From Acidobacteriota bacterium (GTDB lineage: Bacteria; Acidobacteriota; Blastocatellia; Pyrinomonadales; Pyrinomonadaceae), in NCBI GenBank assembly GCA_016703965.1, contig JADJBB010000021.1:1-64000 (forward strand): a stretch of 64,000 nt of DNA, given 5' to 3'. A program made the translations under genes and the position numbers. Below the pieces are notes generated by a model. It saw only the letters and a program-made list of their open reading frames with translations, did no database searches and had not been told where the DNA came from. Positions 18,313-28,116 of the stretch are shown piece after piece (within the stretch, counting starts at the first letter, position 1; the number at the start of each line of letters is the position of its first letter).

Positions 18313-19887
18313 TTAGCAGCTCTTGAAAAATGCTTGTTGCTCAGATAGTGTTTCGCCGATCTTTTTAGCCGTACTTGTGATTGAAAGCCCGCCTAGATTC
18401 GTGCATCGAAGTGTGTTGTGGATCCGGTCGCCGACCTCTTTCATTGTATCGATCACCTCATCGAGCGGGATCAGGTGCTCATAGTTCGACAGAGCCATGT
18501 TCGCACAGGCAACCGCGTTAGTAGCTGCCATGACGTTTCGCCCTAAGCAAGGAGCTTCGACGCGGTTACCGATGGGATCGCAGATCAGTCCGAGCGAATT
18601 CTGCAAGGCTAACGATGCCGCACCGATCGATTGAGAAAGAGTACCTCCGGCCATCATAGCAATCGCTGCCGCCGCCATGCCGCCGCCGGAGCCCGTTTCA
18701 GCCATACAGCCGCCGACCTCGGCCGCAAAGGTCGCTCGCGATGCGATGAATACGCCAATAATACCGGCAGCAAGCATCGCCTTCACGACATCATCTTCGG
18801 ACAGATCGAGCGATTCTGCGACGCCGAAAACAGCACCAGGCAAAGCTCCGCACGAACCGGCAGTAGGTGCAGCTACTACCACACCCATTGAGCTCTTTAC
18901 CTCCATCGTCGCCGACACGTACATAATTATGGTGTTATTTGCATCACCGCCGATCAGGTTCCGGCTATCAAGTTGTTCCCTCATCTGCAGCGACTGGCTG
19001 CCAAGAATTCGGTCTGAGTATTCTGTTCCTTTAAGTCCGGTCTTGATCGCACTGCCCATTATCTGAACGATCGCACGCATTTTTTCGAAAACCTCGGCCT
19101 TTGAGATCCCACCCCGGGCACTTTCGTATTCGGCCGCTAACTCCCACAGGGAAAAATCCTTTCCGTCATTGAAGGCCAGCATTTCTTCGCAGCTTTCGAA
19201 AGGCACAAACAGTTCCCGGCGTGCGAGCACTGGCAATACTGGCTCAAGCTTTCTGATAAACATGACATCCAGCCGCGCAAGCAGTTCGTCGACGATTTCG
19301 GCCGCCGGGAATTCGCGTGATTTGATCTCGACAAACCCCATCTCTCCGGCATGCACCTCAACGTATTCGTGTCGGATGCGATCCATCACTAATTTTCGAA
19401 CTTCTTCAGGTGATGTGGTGTAGATCAGAGTCTCAAAATAGTCGCCCGCCATCGACACGGGAGCTCCGTCGATCTCCGTAACCTCGATCATCCCGCCGCC
19501 AGTCGAGATCGCTGTCAGTCGGCGTGTTTCAACAGAATTTGAAAGTGTGATCTTATATGTGTTCGGGTGAGCAGCCCCAATATCGACGATCTCGATAGAG
19601 ACTGATATCCCGGCATCGGCGATATGCTTTTCCGATTCCGGCAAACGCTCATCGTCGGCGTCCCAACCCAGAAAGCCACCAAACAAGCCCATATCAGAGC
19701 CCTGGTCTTTGTGGGTTGTAGCTAGAGATCCGTTCGGGTCGAATTCGATGAGGATGTTATCGATCCGCCCGCCCATCAGGTCGCGGCACAGCCGGGCAAT
19801 TAGCAGTGAAGCCGCACAGTGCGAACTCGAAGGCCCGCGCATTACCGGGCCGATCACGTCGTTGAAGATACTAGGATATGTCGTCAT
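18313..19887 (-). CDS. sdaA: L-serine dehydratase, Fe-S dependent, single chain
   Basis: 524 residues. It deaminates L-serine to pyruvate and ammonia in the cytoplasm. The beta domain is N-terminal (FNDVIGPVMRGPSSSHCAA) and the alpha domain C-terminal (CGALPGAVFGVAE, GCMAETGSGGGMAAAAIAMM, CDPIGNRVEAPCLGRN). The protein ends in a Cys (FFKSC). In characterised type 2 enzymes a C-terminal Cys reaches the [4Fe-4S] cluster in a tail-in-mouth form, and the same is likely here. The start lies 5 bases after the peptidase stop, so it is cotranscribed with the peptidase and the fucosidase. Its pyruvate could feed PFOR. Confidence 0.93.
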   Translation of the reverse strand: MTTYPSIFNDVIGPVMRGPSSSHCAASLLIARLCRDLMGGRIDNILIEFDPNGSLATTHKDQGSDMGLFGGFLGWDADDERLPESEKHIADAGISVSIEIVDIGAAHPNTYKITLSNSVETRRLTAISTGGGMIEVTEIDGAPVSMAGDYFETLIYTTSPEEVRKLVMDRIRHEYVEVHAGEMGFVEIKSREFPAAEIVDELLARLDVMFIRKLEPVLPVLARRELFVPFESCEEMLAFNDGKDFSLWELAAEYESARGGISKAEVFEKMRAIVQIMGSAIKTGLKGTEYSDRILGSQSLQMREQLDSRNLIGGDANNTIIMYVSATMEVKSSMGVVVAAPTAGSCGALPGAVFGVAESLDLSEDDVVKAMLAAGIIGVFIASRATFAAEVGGCMAETGSGGGMAAAAIAMMAGGTLSQSIGAASLALQNSLGLICDPIGNRVEAPCLGRNVMAATNAVACANMALSNYEHLIPLDEVIDTMKEVGDRIHNTLRCTNLGGLSITSTAKKIGETLSEQQAFFKSC

Positions 19888-19892
19888 CTCTA

Positions 19893-22127
19893 TTAGAGGT
19901 TAGCTAACCAATATTTCTCCATGGTTCGCCGCAGATGCAGCGTCGTATTCGCTCCCTCACTGATACCGTGAGACCTCATCGGGTACGACATCATCGTGAA
20001 CAGCTTGTTATTTTTGATCAATTCGTTAACCAGCATTTCAAAGCTCTGATAGTGAACATTGTCGTCGCCGGTTCCGTGGATGATCATCAAGTTGCCCTTT
20101 AGATTCTTGGCGTGATTGATCGGTGAGCCGTCAAAATAGCCCTTCGCGTTGGTATCCAGCAGGCCCATGTAACGCTCTTGATATGTAGCGTCATAGAGCT
20201 TTTGGTCGGAGACAAATGAGACCGCGATGCCTGTTTTGTAGATGTCCGGATAGCGGAACATGCAGTTAAGCGTCATCTGCCCGCCGCCGCTCCAGCCCCA
20301 CATACCGACTCTCGCAGGGTCGAGGAACGGGTAGGTGCTAAGGATCTTCTTCGCCGCCTTGCTCTGATCTTCAGACGCAAGTATGCCTATCTGACCGTAG
20401 ATCGACTGCCGCCACTTATGCCCGCGAGGCGTCCGCGTTCCGCGGTTATCGACGCTGACGACGACATAGCCTTTCTGGGCAAGATATTGATGCCACAGCC
20501 CTTCTCCGCCGTCCCAGTTATTCTGGACAGTCGTGCCGGCCGGCTCACCGTAAACATAGAAAAGCAGCGGATATTTCTTGGCCGGGTCGAAGTTCGCCGG
20601 CCTGATCATATAAGCATCGAGCTTGTCGTCACCGATATCCACCTTAAAGAACTCCTTGGGCTTCACACCGAGGGCGTCGTATTTTGCTTTTAGCTCACGG
20701 TTGTCCTCCATCAACTTTGTTTCCTTGTGATCGGGAACGTACACGAGCGATATCCTGTTCGGCGTGGTCGCATTGTTGTAAGTGTGGATCGCCCACTTCG
20801 CGTCCGCCGACATCTGATACGAGTGATGTCCCGGCGTATTGGGCGGCGTGACACGTTCGGCCTTGCCTGTACCGTCGAGACGGCTGCGGTACAGATAGCG
20901 GTCGATAAAGCTATCCGGCGACGCGATGTAATAGACATAACCGCCGGCCGGATCGATGCAGTTGATATTGACCACGTCGAAATCGCCGTTCGTGATCGGT
21001 CTGATCTCCTTGCCGTCGCGCGAAACGCGGTAAAGGTGCATCCAGCCGTCGCGTTCGCTGGTCCAGGTGAAATACTTCTCGCCGTCGAGCCAGCGGATAT
21101 TGTCGTGAACATCGAGAAACGCCTCATCCGTCTCGGTCAGGATATTGTTTAGCGTCAGCTTGCCCGCGTCGCCGATCCAGACCTTGTTGGTGTTCTGCAG
21201 GCGGTTCAACTGCTGGATCATCAGCTCGTTCGAATTCGGGATGAACTCCATGCGGGCGATGTAGTTGTTTGTTGGATCGCCGGGTATGTCGAACCACTTC
21301 GTCGCGCCGCCTGCGGCTGGAATTACGCCGACCTTGACCGCCGAGAGCTTGGTGCCGACCTTTGGATAGGGAAGCGGTATCGGTTTCGAATAAATATCAG
21401 ATACGTTGTCGATCAGGTAGAACGTGCCAATGTTCTTAGTGTCCGATTGCCAGTAGGCGATCGTCTTGCCGTCCGGGCTCCAGCGAAAACCGTCGCGGCA
21501 ATCGAGTTCTTCTTCATAGACCCAGTCGAAAGTGCCGTTGATGATGTTGCCGCCGCCGTCCGCCGTGATCTGCGTGATCTTGCCGGTCGCGATGTCCTCG
21601 ACGTAAATGTTCTGCTTGCTAACATAGCCGACCCGCGTGCCGTCGGGCGAGAATTTAGCAAACATCAGCGTGCTTTCATCCAAACCTTTGCCCAATTGCT
21701 GCAGCTTGCCGCTCTTGAGATCGAGCACCCAATAATCGCCGCGTGTGTTATAGCGCCAGACCTTCTTCGTATTCGTAAAGATCAGCATACGGGCGTTGTC
21801 GTCAGACCACTCGTAGTTGTCGATCCCGAGCGGCTTTTGTGCTCCTGCGGGAATGAGCTGTTTTGCCGCCACCAGCACCGAACGCTCGCCCGACTGAGCG
21901 TCGTAACGCACGATCTCCTGGCCGCCGGTGTCCTTGTCGGTCTCGACCGTCGAGTAACCCTTGCTGTCCCTCATCCACCGCACAGGCCCGAAGCCCTTCG
22001 ATCGAAAGGTACGGTTCGCGTAAATATTCTCGAGCGTTAGTGCGTTGTCCTGTGCCCGCACCGGCAGCGAGAATGCCGCAACGATGGATAGCAAAATGCT
22101 TGCGATGATAATTGCTCTGATCTTCAT
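19893..22127 (-). CDS. Secreted S9 dipeptidyl peptidase IV-like peptidase
   Basis: 744 residues with a signal peptide (MKIRAIIIASILLSIVAAFS…VRAQ). The N-terminal half is a DPPIV-type beta-propeller containing the double-Glu region YEEELDCRDGFRWSPDG, which binds the substrate N-terminus. The C-terminal alpha/beta hydrolase domain has the nucleophile GWSGGG (Ser near 613), the Asp in HGTGDDNVHYQ and the His in RSHGI. It probably removes X-Pro or X-Ala dipeptides in the periplasm or outside the cell. It lies 34 bases after the GH95 gene and 5 bases before the serine dehydratase gene. This suggests an operon for use of external glycan and peptide. Confidence 0.93.
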   Translation of the reverse strand: MKIRAIIIASILLSIVAAFSLPVRAQDNALTLENIYANRTFRSKGFGPVRWMRDSKGYSTVETDKDTGGQEIVRYDAQSGERSVLVAAKQLIPAGAQKPLGIDNYEWSDDNARMLIFTNTKKVWRYNTRGDYWVLDLKSGKLQQLGKGLDESTLMFAKFSPDGTRVGYVSKQNIYVEDIATGKITQITADGGGNIINGTFDWVYEEELDCRDGFRWSPDGKTIAYWQSDTKNIGTFYLIDNVSDIYSKPIPLPYPKVGTKLSAVKVGVIPAAGGATKWFDIPGDPTNNYIARMEFIPNSNELMIQQLNRLQNTNKVWIGDAGKLTLNNILTETDEAFLDVHDNIRWLDGEKYFTWTSERDGWMHLYRVSRDGKEIRPITNGDFDVVNINCIDPAGGYVYYIASPDSFIDRYLYRSRLDGTGKAERVTPPNTPGHHSYQMSADAKWAIHTYNNATTPNRISLVYVPDHKETKLMEDNRELKAKYDALGVKPKEFFKVDIGDDKLDAYMIRPANFDPAKKYPLLFYVYGEPAGTTVQNNWDGGEGLWHQYLAQKGYVVVSVDNRGTRTPRGHKWRQSIYGQIGILASEDQSKAAKKILSTYPFLDPARVGMWGWSGGGQMTLNCMFRYPDIYKTGIAVSFVSDQKLYDATYQERYMGLLDTNAKGYFDGSPINHAKNLKGNLMIIHGTGDDNVHYQSFEMLVNELIKNNKLFTMMSYPMRSHGISEGANTTLHLRRTMEKYWLANL

Positions 22128-22161
22128 GTTTTTAGAGTTTAGATTGTGTCTTCCGCCAGGT

Positions 22162-24615
22162 CTATAGCAGCCGCAGCAAATATTCCCCGCCCTTTAACGT
22201 CGGCAATTCGATGATACCGTCTTTCGGCGACAATGATCGCTGGGAACCATTTGCCCTTAAATTTAATGCCGAATCGGTTTTCAAGCGGAAAGTGCCCCCT
22301 GCTTTCGAGATTACTTTTATCTGCGTGATCCGTTTGTTGGCCCACTGAAAGTCCAGTTCAAACCCGCCACGGACCCTCACCCCTCGAAATTCGCCGCTCG
22401 GCCATTCGTCGGGCAACGCCGGCAGTAGGTTGATGACGCCGTCCTGCGACTGCATGAGCATTTCCGTGATCGCGGCGGTCATACCCAGTGAGCCGTCGAC
22501 CTGCAGCGACTTGCCGCACAGTGCGAACAGTTGCGAACAGCTCTGCTCGTTCAGATAGTTCTTGAATATCTTATTTGCACGGTTGCCGTCGCTGAGTCGC
22601 GCCCACAACGCCATCTTCCAAGCCATCGAAAAGCCCTTTCCGCCATCACCGCGTTCGTTCAGCACCTTTTTGTAAGCGTCGATCAGTGCTGGCGTCCGCT
22701 TGTCCCACAGCACACGGCCGGGATAAAGCCCGTAGAGATGAGAAAAATGACGATGATTTTTCTCGAGCGAACGCCAATCGTCCGCCCACTCCTGCAGCGA
22801 GCCGTCCGACCCGATCTGCGGCGGCACAAGCTGCTCCCTTGCCTCTCGAACGCGGTCAACAAGCGGCGAACTCTTGCCAAGTATCTCTGACGCCTTCAAA
22901 TAGTAACCGAATAGATCATGCAGGATCTGCATATCGATCGACGAACCTGCACAGATCGTCGTGCCGGGAATGCGGCTGCCGGTGACCTCGTCAAAATACG
23001 GCTTGTTGCCGCCGCCGTCTGGGAAGTTCTCGGGTGATGTCGACGGATTCGTGACCAGCCATTTACCGTTCGGGTGCTTTACGAGAAAGTCCATAAAGAA
23101 CTGCACCGAGCCCTCCATCACGGGATAATTCTCGGCAAGAAACGCCTTGTCCTGCGAATACTCGTAGTGCTCCCACAAATGCGTCGTCAGCCACGCCCCG
23201 CCGACAGTGAATGTGCCCCAGCTCGGGCCGTCCATCGGTGCCGCGACTCGCCAAATGTCGGTATTTTGGTGAAACACCCAGCCGCCGGCGCCGTAATGCT
23301 CGCGGGCGACCTGCGAGCCCTGATCGGTCAGCTCCCCGATCATTTTGTAGAATGGCGTGCCGAGCTCCGACAGATTTGCCGAATCGACCGCCCAGTAGTT
23401 CATCTGAGCGTTAATGTTGGTCGTGTATTTCGAGTCCCACGCCGGATTCTGGTCGTCGTTCCAGATGCCTTGCAGGTTCGCCGGCTGCGTGCCCGGCCGC
23501 GATGATGAGATCAACAGGTATCGCCCGAAATTGTATGCTAGAGCCGCCAGGCTCGGATCGGGCGAGGTTTGGGCTTTTTCCTTGCGATCGTTCGTCGGCA
23601 GGCTTGAGGTTTCAGTCGTCGGCAGTGAAAGCGAAGCACGGTCGTAGAAAGCTTTGTAGTCCGACAGTGCCGCGGCCTTGACGGTCTCGTAGCGTTTTCC
23701 GTTCACATTACTCAAATAGTCCTCAACCCGCTTGTGCTGATCGCCGCTGACGTCGCGGTAATCGACAAAATTCGTCGCCGCCGCGAAATAGAGCGTTACG
23801 GCGTCGGCCTTTTCGATCCGCAGATCGACGCCGTTCGTCCTGACCGTACCGCCGTCCGCAACGGTCTTTAGTCGGCCTTCGTACCTCAGCTTTCCCGCGA
23901 CACCGAGGTAGTCAGCCGACTTGCCCGTGACCGCCAGGCCGTCCTGCCCGACCGCATCCATCCGGAAATAGTCTGTCCCGTAATTGGAATGAGCCTGATT
24001 CCTCACGCCGCGAAGATTTGCGGTCAGCGTAATACTTCCCGGCCGGTCGGCCGTCAGCCTGACCGCGATCACCTGATCCGGCGCCGAGGCTATCACCTCG
24101 CGTTTGTAGGTAATGCCGTTTGCGGTGTACGTGGTCGTTGATATGCCGGTCTTGAGGTCGAGCGACCGCTGGTAATCCTTCGCGTCCTTACCGTGGTCAA
24201 AGAACAGATGCAGATTGGCGAGGCTCTGGTATTTTTGCTGCTCGACCGGATAGCCCATCAAATTTCGGCCGAATAGGTTGTGTGCATCAAGGTAGCGTTC
24301 GGCAAAAACCAACCGCTGTATCTCAGGCAGTACTTTGTAGCCACCCTTGACCACCGTCGAGTACGGCCCGCCGGACCAGTATGTGTCCTCATTGAGCTGA
24401 AGGCGTTCCTCGGCGATCCCGCCAAAGATCATCGCGCCTAGCCTGCCGTTTCCCACAGGCAGGGCCTCGTCCCACTTTGCCGCAGGAATCGAGAACCATA
24501 TATAGTTCGAAGGATCAAACCGATTAACCCCTGAGCCCGCACCTGGCTGCCCGTTCTGCGCTGCGATGGACGCGGTAAATATAAACGAAACGAGAATAAA
24601 CCGGCAGATCCTCAT
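22162..24615 (-). CDS. Glycoside hydrolase family 95 (alpha-L-fucosidase-like)
   Basis: 817 residues with an N-terminal signal (MRICRFILVSFIFTASIAAQ). The body shows the GH95 layout: WFSIPAAKWDEALPVGNGRLGAMIFGG near the start, then LQLNEDTYWSGGP, NLQGIWNDDQNPAWDSKYTTNINAQMNYW, the TPSTSPEN-like VTNPSTSPENFPDGG, and LLQSQDG-like MLMQSQDGVINLLPALPDEW near the end. The family removes alpha-1,2-L-fucose or related alpha-L-galactosides. An AGAGGGG site lies 7 bases before ATG. First gene of the fucosidase-peptidase-SdaA operon. Confidence 0.92.
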   Translation of the reverse strand: MRICRFILVSFIFTASIAAQNGQPGAGSGVNRFDPSNYIWFSIPAAKWDEALPVGNGRLGAMIFGGIAEERLQLNEDTYWSGGPYSTVVKGGYKVLPEIQRLVFAERYLDAHNLFGRNLMGYPVEQQKYQSLANLHLFFDHGKDAKDYQRSLDLKTGISTTTYTANGITYKREVIASAPDQVIAVRLTADRPGSITLTANLRGVRNQAHSNYGTDYFRMDAVGQDGLAVTGKSADYLGVAGKLRYEGRLKTVADGGTVRTNGVDLRIEKADAVTLYFAAATNFVDYRDVSGDQHKRVEDYLSNVNGKRYETVKAAALSDYKAFYDRASLSLPTTETSSLPTNDRKEKAQTSPDPSLAALAYNFGRYLLISSSRPGTQPANLQGIWNDDQNPAWDSKYTTNINAQMNYWAVDSANLSELGTPFYKMIGELTDQGSQVAREHYGAGGWVFHQNTDIWRVAAPMDGPSWGTFTVGGAWLTTHLWEHYEYSQDKAFLAENYPVMEGSVQFFMDFLVKHPNGKWLVTNPSTSPENFPDGGGNKPYFDEVTGSRIPGTTICAGSSIDMQILHDLFGYYLKASEILGKSSPLVDRVREAREQLVPPQIGSDGSLQEWADDWRSLEKNHRHFSHLYGLYPGRVLWDKRTPALIDAYKKVLNERGDGGKGFSMAWKMALWARLSDGNRANKIFKNYLNEQSCSQLFALCGKSLQVDGSLGMTAAITEMLMQSQDGVINLLPALPDEWPSGEFRGVRVRGGFELDFQWANKRITQIKVISKAGGTFRLKTDSALNLRANGSQRSLSPKDGIIELPTLKGGEYLLRLL

Positions 24616-24930
24616 ACGATTTCCCCTCTTACGATCTGTTATTCTTTTGCGATTCCATACGCGTATTAGACGTATAAAACAAACTTGCTATTGAAAGTAT
24701 AGTGTTGGAACCTCTTCGATATATTGACCATTATATACAGTTACATCAACCGGAAAAGAAACAACTCCAAAAAGCGGATCGTGATCAATTCCGTAAACAT
24801 GCCGGATCGATTCGTTCGTAGACTATGGCACTTGCACTTACGGAAATGCTTTACCCGGCAAACGCACGGATATATCCTGCGTCGGGCCGAGCATCTCGAA
24901 CTCAGGAATGGCCCTGAGATAGACTTACAT
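24616..24930. other. Intergenic region upstream of the fucosidase operon
   Basis: 315 bases, AT-rich, with no convincing gene. It holds a 10-bp palindrome, ATACGCGTAT (24657-24666), extended as ATACG-N8-CGTAT by CGTAT at 24671-24675, about 45 bases before the GH95 start. A regulator site for the fucosidase operon is possible. The weak 86-residue plus-strand frame from 24724 has no ribosome binding site. Confidence 0.4.
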
Positions 24931-27114
24931 TTAATTAAATTCGGCGGCTCGTTTGATCAGATCTTCTACGCCCGGCTCCTTTAGGTTGCGGGGCTTTCCG
25001 GGGTGAATTATCGAGACTTGGCATCCCTCGGCGGCTTCGACTAATTGGCGATAAGTTCCGGCGTCGGGATCGGCTATATACGCTTGCTTCTCAGCGTTGT
25101 AGGCAAACATTCGCGGGTTGACGTTCGTGCATTCGTTGCATGATGTGCACCGTGCCGTTTCAATGTACGGATCGTCGCCGTGGTCTTCCGCGGCGGGTTC
25201 GACGATCGTGGCGACAACGGCGGCAACGGGTTCCGGTGCGGTGGTGGCTTCGGCTTTTGGAACCTCGACGGTTTGTGCCTTCGCAGCCGTTTCGGTCGAG
25301 CGAGATTTGAGTTCTTTCGCCAACAAACGCTCCGCGTGCGAATTATGGATTCCGCCTAATTCCTGCAGGCTGTGCCACATTGTGAGGCATCGCCGAGTTT
25401 CGCGCAGCAATCGGTCATCGACGATCGCGCGTTGGATGCGGCCATCTGAATTAACGAGCGTAACAACCGGCACTTCACTCGGCATGCCGGTGCCGGGTGC
25501 TTCTAAGGCCTGCGGGACCGGGATCAGATCGTCGCTGCAGTCTTCGGCCGGGACGATCGCAAAGTGTCCGGAGAAACGATCGTCCATCGACATAAAATCC
25601 GCGAGCGTAAAAGCCAGATCCTCCGTTTCGGCCTGTAACGATTCGTCCTCGAATAGAAACTTGTGCATTGGCCAATCGTCGTCGAGACTCGGGTTCTCAC
25701 TGACCGCAAGCCGCGTCGCCCAGTCGGACCCGGCAGACGGGTCGTAGACGATGGCCGGAAATACACGTGACTCCATCGCCGCCGCCGCCACTAAATAAGG
25801 CGGCACGTCAGAGTTGTGCCTGGTCGCTCCCGAAAATATGCTGAAAAGCGCCGGACCGTCGTACGACAGTCCCCGAAGAAGCGATTCTCGCATCCGGAAA
25901 AGTTGCGATGCACCAGACTGAAATACGAAAACATCAGTCAATCCGATCGCGGTGTTAACGAGTTGGCGGGCGCGCAAGCCCAATGCTACGTGACCTTCGG
26001 CTACCTTTGAGGGCTCAAGAACGTCGTCCGTTCGGACAAGTACCTTGATCGGCAATCCAGCGGCGAGAAGCTCAACCATTTGCGCCGTCTCAGCGGCATC
26101 GAGCGTTCCGGCATCCGTGCAGACAAAATAGTCCGGCAGCACGGCAAGTTCTTCGGCATCGAGGCCGCTCGCACCAAAGCCGTCAAAGAGAACATCGTGA
26201 ACCGATTCGCGGTATTCGCCCTTTGTTTCAAGGTCGCCGATCGCAAGCGTTTTCAGTAATTCTACGGCTTCGTCGTGCCGCTCGGTGTACGCGTCGAGAG
26301 CATCCGAGCACTTGAAGAACGCAAACGAGTAGGCCTCATTCACGTTGTTTCCGATCGGAAAGAACCGCTGCCTTTCCAGGACTTCAATGAGGTCTTCGAT
26401 CCGTGTTCGACGTTCCAACGAGAGCTCGAAACTTGGCTTTGCTTCGACGAGAAGCCGCGAAAACGCATTGAAATCGAATGTCGACGCAAATGCAGATCCG
26501 ACGCCTGCCCTCAGCCGGTCAGGAGCACGCCCGACGGCCGAGCCGACTACTTCGGCCTCGAGAATGTCGCGGAGCCTTTGCAGCAGCCGTTCTGCTTTTT
26601 GACGAAACAATTTTGCCTTGCTTACCTGAACCGAATGCCAAGCATGATAGATCGCACGAGATGCAAGCTCTTCGTCTGCGTCCACTAACGCTCCGCTTGC
26701 GTCAAAATGTGTCCAAAGCCTTTTGGCTGAATCTTCTATCGCAGGATCGCCATTATTCGAAATTCGTGCGGTTGCTTCATTCCACATCTGACCGAAGTCG
26801 CCGGAGCCGAGGGAGGTTAATTCCTTTCGCAATTCGGCCTCTAATTTGTAGCCGTGGCGAGCGATCCGATCGCGATCTGCATTCTCGCCCAGTGACTCAA
26901 CTGCGTCATCAACGAGATGGCTAAGAGAAAGAAGCGAACGGCCGGGCGCCGCGTTGTCGTTGAGGACCAACGGATAGTCATATCGCAGCGAACTAAGGTC
27001 TGTGACACGGGCAAAAAGCGCCGGGCGAAACGATCCGTCAAGCGGCTGCAGCTTTGAGCCCTCTCGGCGGCCGGTAAGATAAAACGCTATCTGATCTTGG
27101 AATTTCGCTTGCAT
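24931..27114 (-). CDS. Large unknown domain fused to a single-cluster ferredoxin
   Basis: 727 residues. Residues 1 to about 600 show no domain that I recognise: alpha-helical and acidic, with motifs such as VPPYLVAAAAMESRVFPAIVYDPSAGSDWATR (two blocks) and LPDYFVCTDAG. An Ala/Pro/Glu-rich linker (about 605-650) leads to a C-terminal ferredoxin domain with CTSCNECTNVNPRMF, and a fourth Cys in AEGCQVSIIHPG. That suits one [4Fe-4S] cluster. No signal peptide. It starts 9 bases after korB and is the last gene of the nfnAB-korAB operon, so it is probably the electron acceptor or a scaffold for the 2-oxoacid oxidoreductase. Its exact role is unknown. Confidence 0.8.
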   Translation of the reverse strand: MQAKFQDQIAFYLTGRREGSKLQPLDGSFRPALFARVTDLSSLRYDYPLVLNDNAAPGRSLLSLSHLVDDAVESLGENADRDRIARHGYKLEAELRKELTSLGSGDFGQMWNEATARISNNGDPAIEDSAKRLWTHFDASGALVDADEELASRAIYHAWHSVQVSKAKLFRQKAERLLQRLRDILEAEVVGSAVGRAPDRLRAGVGSAFASTFDFNAFSRLLVEAKPSFELSLERRTRIEDLIEVLERQRFFPIGNNVNEAYSFAFFKCSDALDAYTERHDEAVELLKTLAIGDLETKGEYRESVHDVLFDGFGASGLDAEELAVLPDYFVCTDAGTLDAAETAQMVELLAAGLPIKVLVRTDDVLEPSKVAEGHVALGLRARQLVNTAIGLTDVFVFQSGASQLFRMRESLLRGLSYDGPALFSIFSGATRHNSDVPPYLVAAAAMESRVFPAIVYDPSAGSDWATRLAVSENPSLDDDWPMHKFLFEDESLQAETEDLAFTLADFMSMDDRFSGHFAIVPAEDCSDDLIPVPQALEAPGTGMPSEVPVVTLVNSDGRIQRAIVDDRLLRETRRCLTMWHSLQELGGIHNSHAERLLAKELKSRSTETAAKAQTVEVPKAEATTAPEPVAAVVATIVEPAAEDHGDDPYIETARCTSCNECTNVNPRMFAYNAEKQAYIADPDAGTYRQLVEAAEGCQVSIIHPGKPRNLKEPGVEDLIKRAAEFN

Positions 27115-27123
27115 TTTGTCGTC

Positions 27124-28116
27124 TTAAGCGGGCTGCGCTCCCTCCGGCCACACTGTGAATTTATCTAATTCAGCTTCAAGTCCGCGCTTGACCATCTCCG
27201 TCGTCCGAAGCCGCGGATCGTGCCTAAGGTCTTCGTAGCACGGAACGTCCTCATCACGATAAAGGATGCCGACCGGGATCGGGTCGTCGCTCGATGCGAT
27301 CTCACGAGCACGGTTCATGTTTGACGGGTCGTGTTCCTCCATCTTTGTGTAGACCTTTGCAAGCGACGGGCTGATCTCGAGGCCGTTTTCGTGATGCAGA
27401 AGAAGGACACGCTGCGGGTCATGCATCCACGGATCCATCTGTTTGGGAAGCCACTCGGGGCAACGCTGCACGATACGAATAAATGAAAATCCTTTGTGAT
27501 GGTATGCGGCGGAAATCACCTGATAGAGCACCTCAGGTATCCAGTCCACGACCTGGGCGACAAATGAAACATTTGAAATTCCGAGCGTGACTGTCAGCGG
27601 ATTGAGAGCTTCGAGATATGAACCTCGAGGTGTCGTATTGCTTTTTGTTCCAATTGGCGAAGTCGGCGACGCCTGCTTTTTCGTCAAGCCATAGATCTGG
27701 TTGTCATGGAGCATCATGGTCAGGTCCATGTTGTACCGAACTGCGTGAATCCAATGGGCGGCACCGATACTGCAGCAGTCACCGTCGCCGGTGTTTACGA
27801 AAACGTCAAGTTCCGGACGTGCGAGCTTCACACCTTCGGCAACGGGAAGTGCACGGCCGTGAATGCCATGAAAACCGTATGTGTTCATGTAGTGCGGCAG
27901 ACGGCTAGAGCAGCCGATGCCGGACACGAACACCGTCTTTTCCGGCAGCAAACCCTCGTCACGGCAGAGTCGCTGGACGGCGGTCAGGATCGCGTTGTCT
28001 CCGCAGCCGGTACACCATCGAGGAACGCCTTTCTGGTAATCCTCGATCTCATGATGTTCTTCGTACATGCGGAGCAAGCACTCGCTTGCGCTAATGGTTT
28101 GAGTCGCGGCTTTCAT
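27124..28116 (-). CDS. korB: 2-oxoacid:ferredoxin oxidoreductase beta subunit
   Basis: 330 residues from ATG 28116, which overlaps the korA stop as ATGA. The frame extends upstream to 28188 but inside korA. The subunit binds thiamine diphosphate: GDGDCCSIGAAHW and the following N in LTMMLHDNQIYGLTKKQASPTS. Cys ligands for the cluster lie in WCTGCGDNAI and SGIGCSSRLPHY. With KorA it would oxidise a 2-oxoacid, most often 2-oxoglutarate, to the acyl-CoA and reduce ferredoxin. The substrate is not proved by sequence: pyruvate and branched-chain 2-oxoacids are alternatives. Confidence 0.9.
   Translation of the reverse strand: MKAATQTISASECLLRMYEEHHEIEDYQKGVPRWCTGCGDNAILTAVQRLCRDEGLLPEKTVFVSGIGCSSRLPHYMNTYGFHGIHGRALPVAEGVKLARPELDVFVNTGDGDCCSIGAAHWIHAVRYNMDLTMMLHDNQIYGLTKKQASPTSPIGTKSNTTPRGSYLEALNPLTVTLGISNVSFVAQVVDWIPEVLYQVISAAYHHKGFSFIRIVQRCPEWLPKQMDPWMHDPQRVLLLHHENGLEISPSLAKVYTKMEEHDPSNMNRAREIASSDDPIPVGILYRDEDVPCYEDLRHDPRLRTTEMVKRGLEAELDKFTVWPEGAQPA

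Noticed and set aside
21447..22040. 197-codon frame opposite the DPPIV-like gene
   Set aside because: It runs antisense inside a clear peptidase gene, has no ribosome binding site and mirrors its codon bias. High-GC third positions often open such frames.
24724..24984. 86-codon plus-strand frame in the fucosidase upstream region
   Set aside because: No ribosome binding site, overlaps the end of the ferredoxin fusion gene, and shows no recognisable protein.
25118..25747. 209-codon frame opposite the ferredoxin fusion gene
   Set aside because: Antisense to a gene with a clear ferredoxin domain; Ser/Ala/Arg-rich with no family features.
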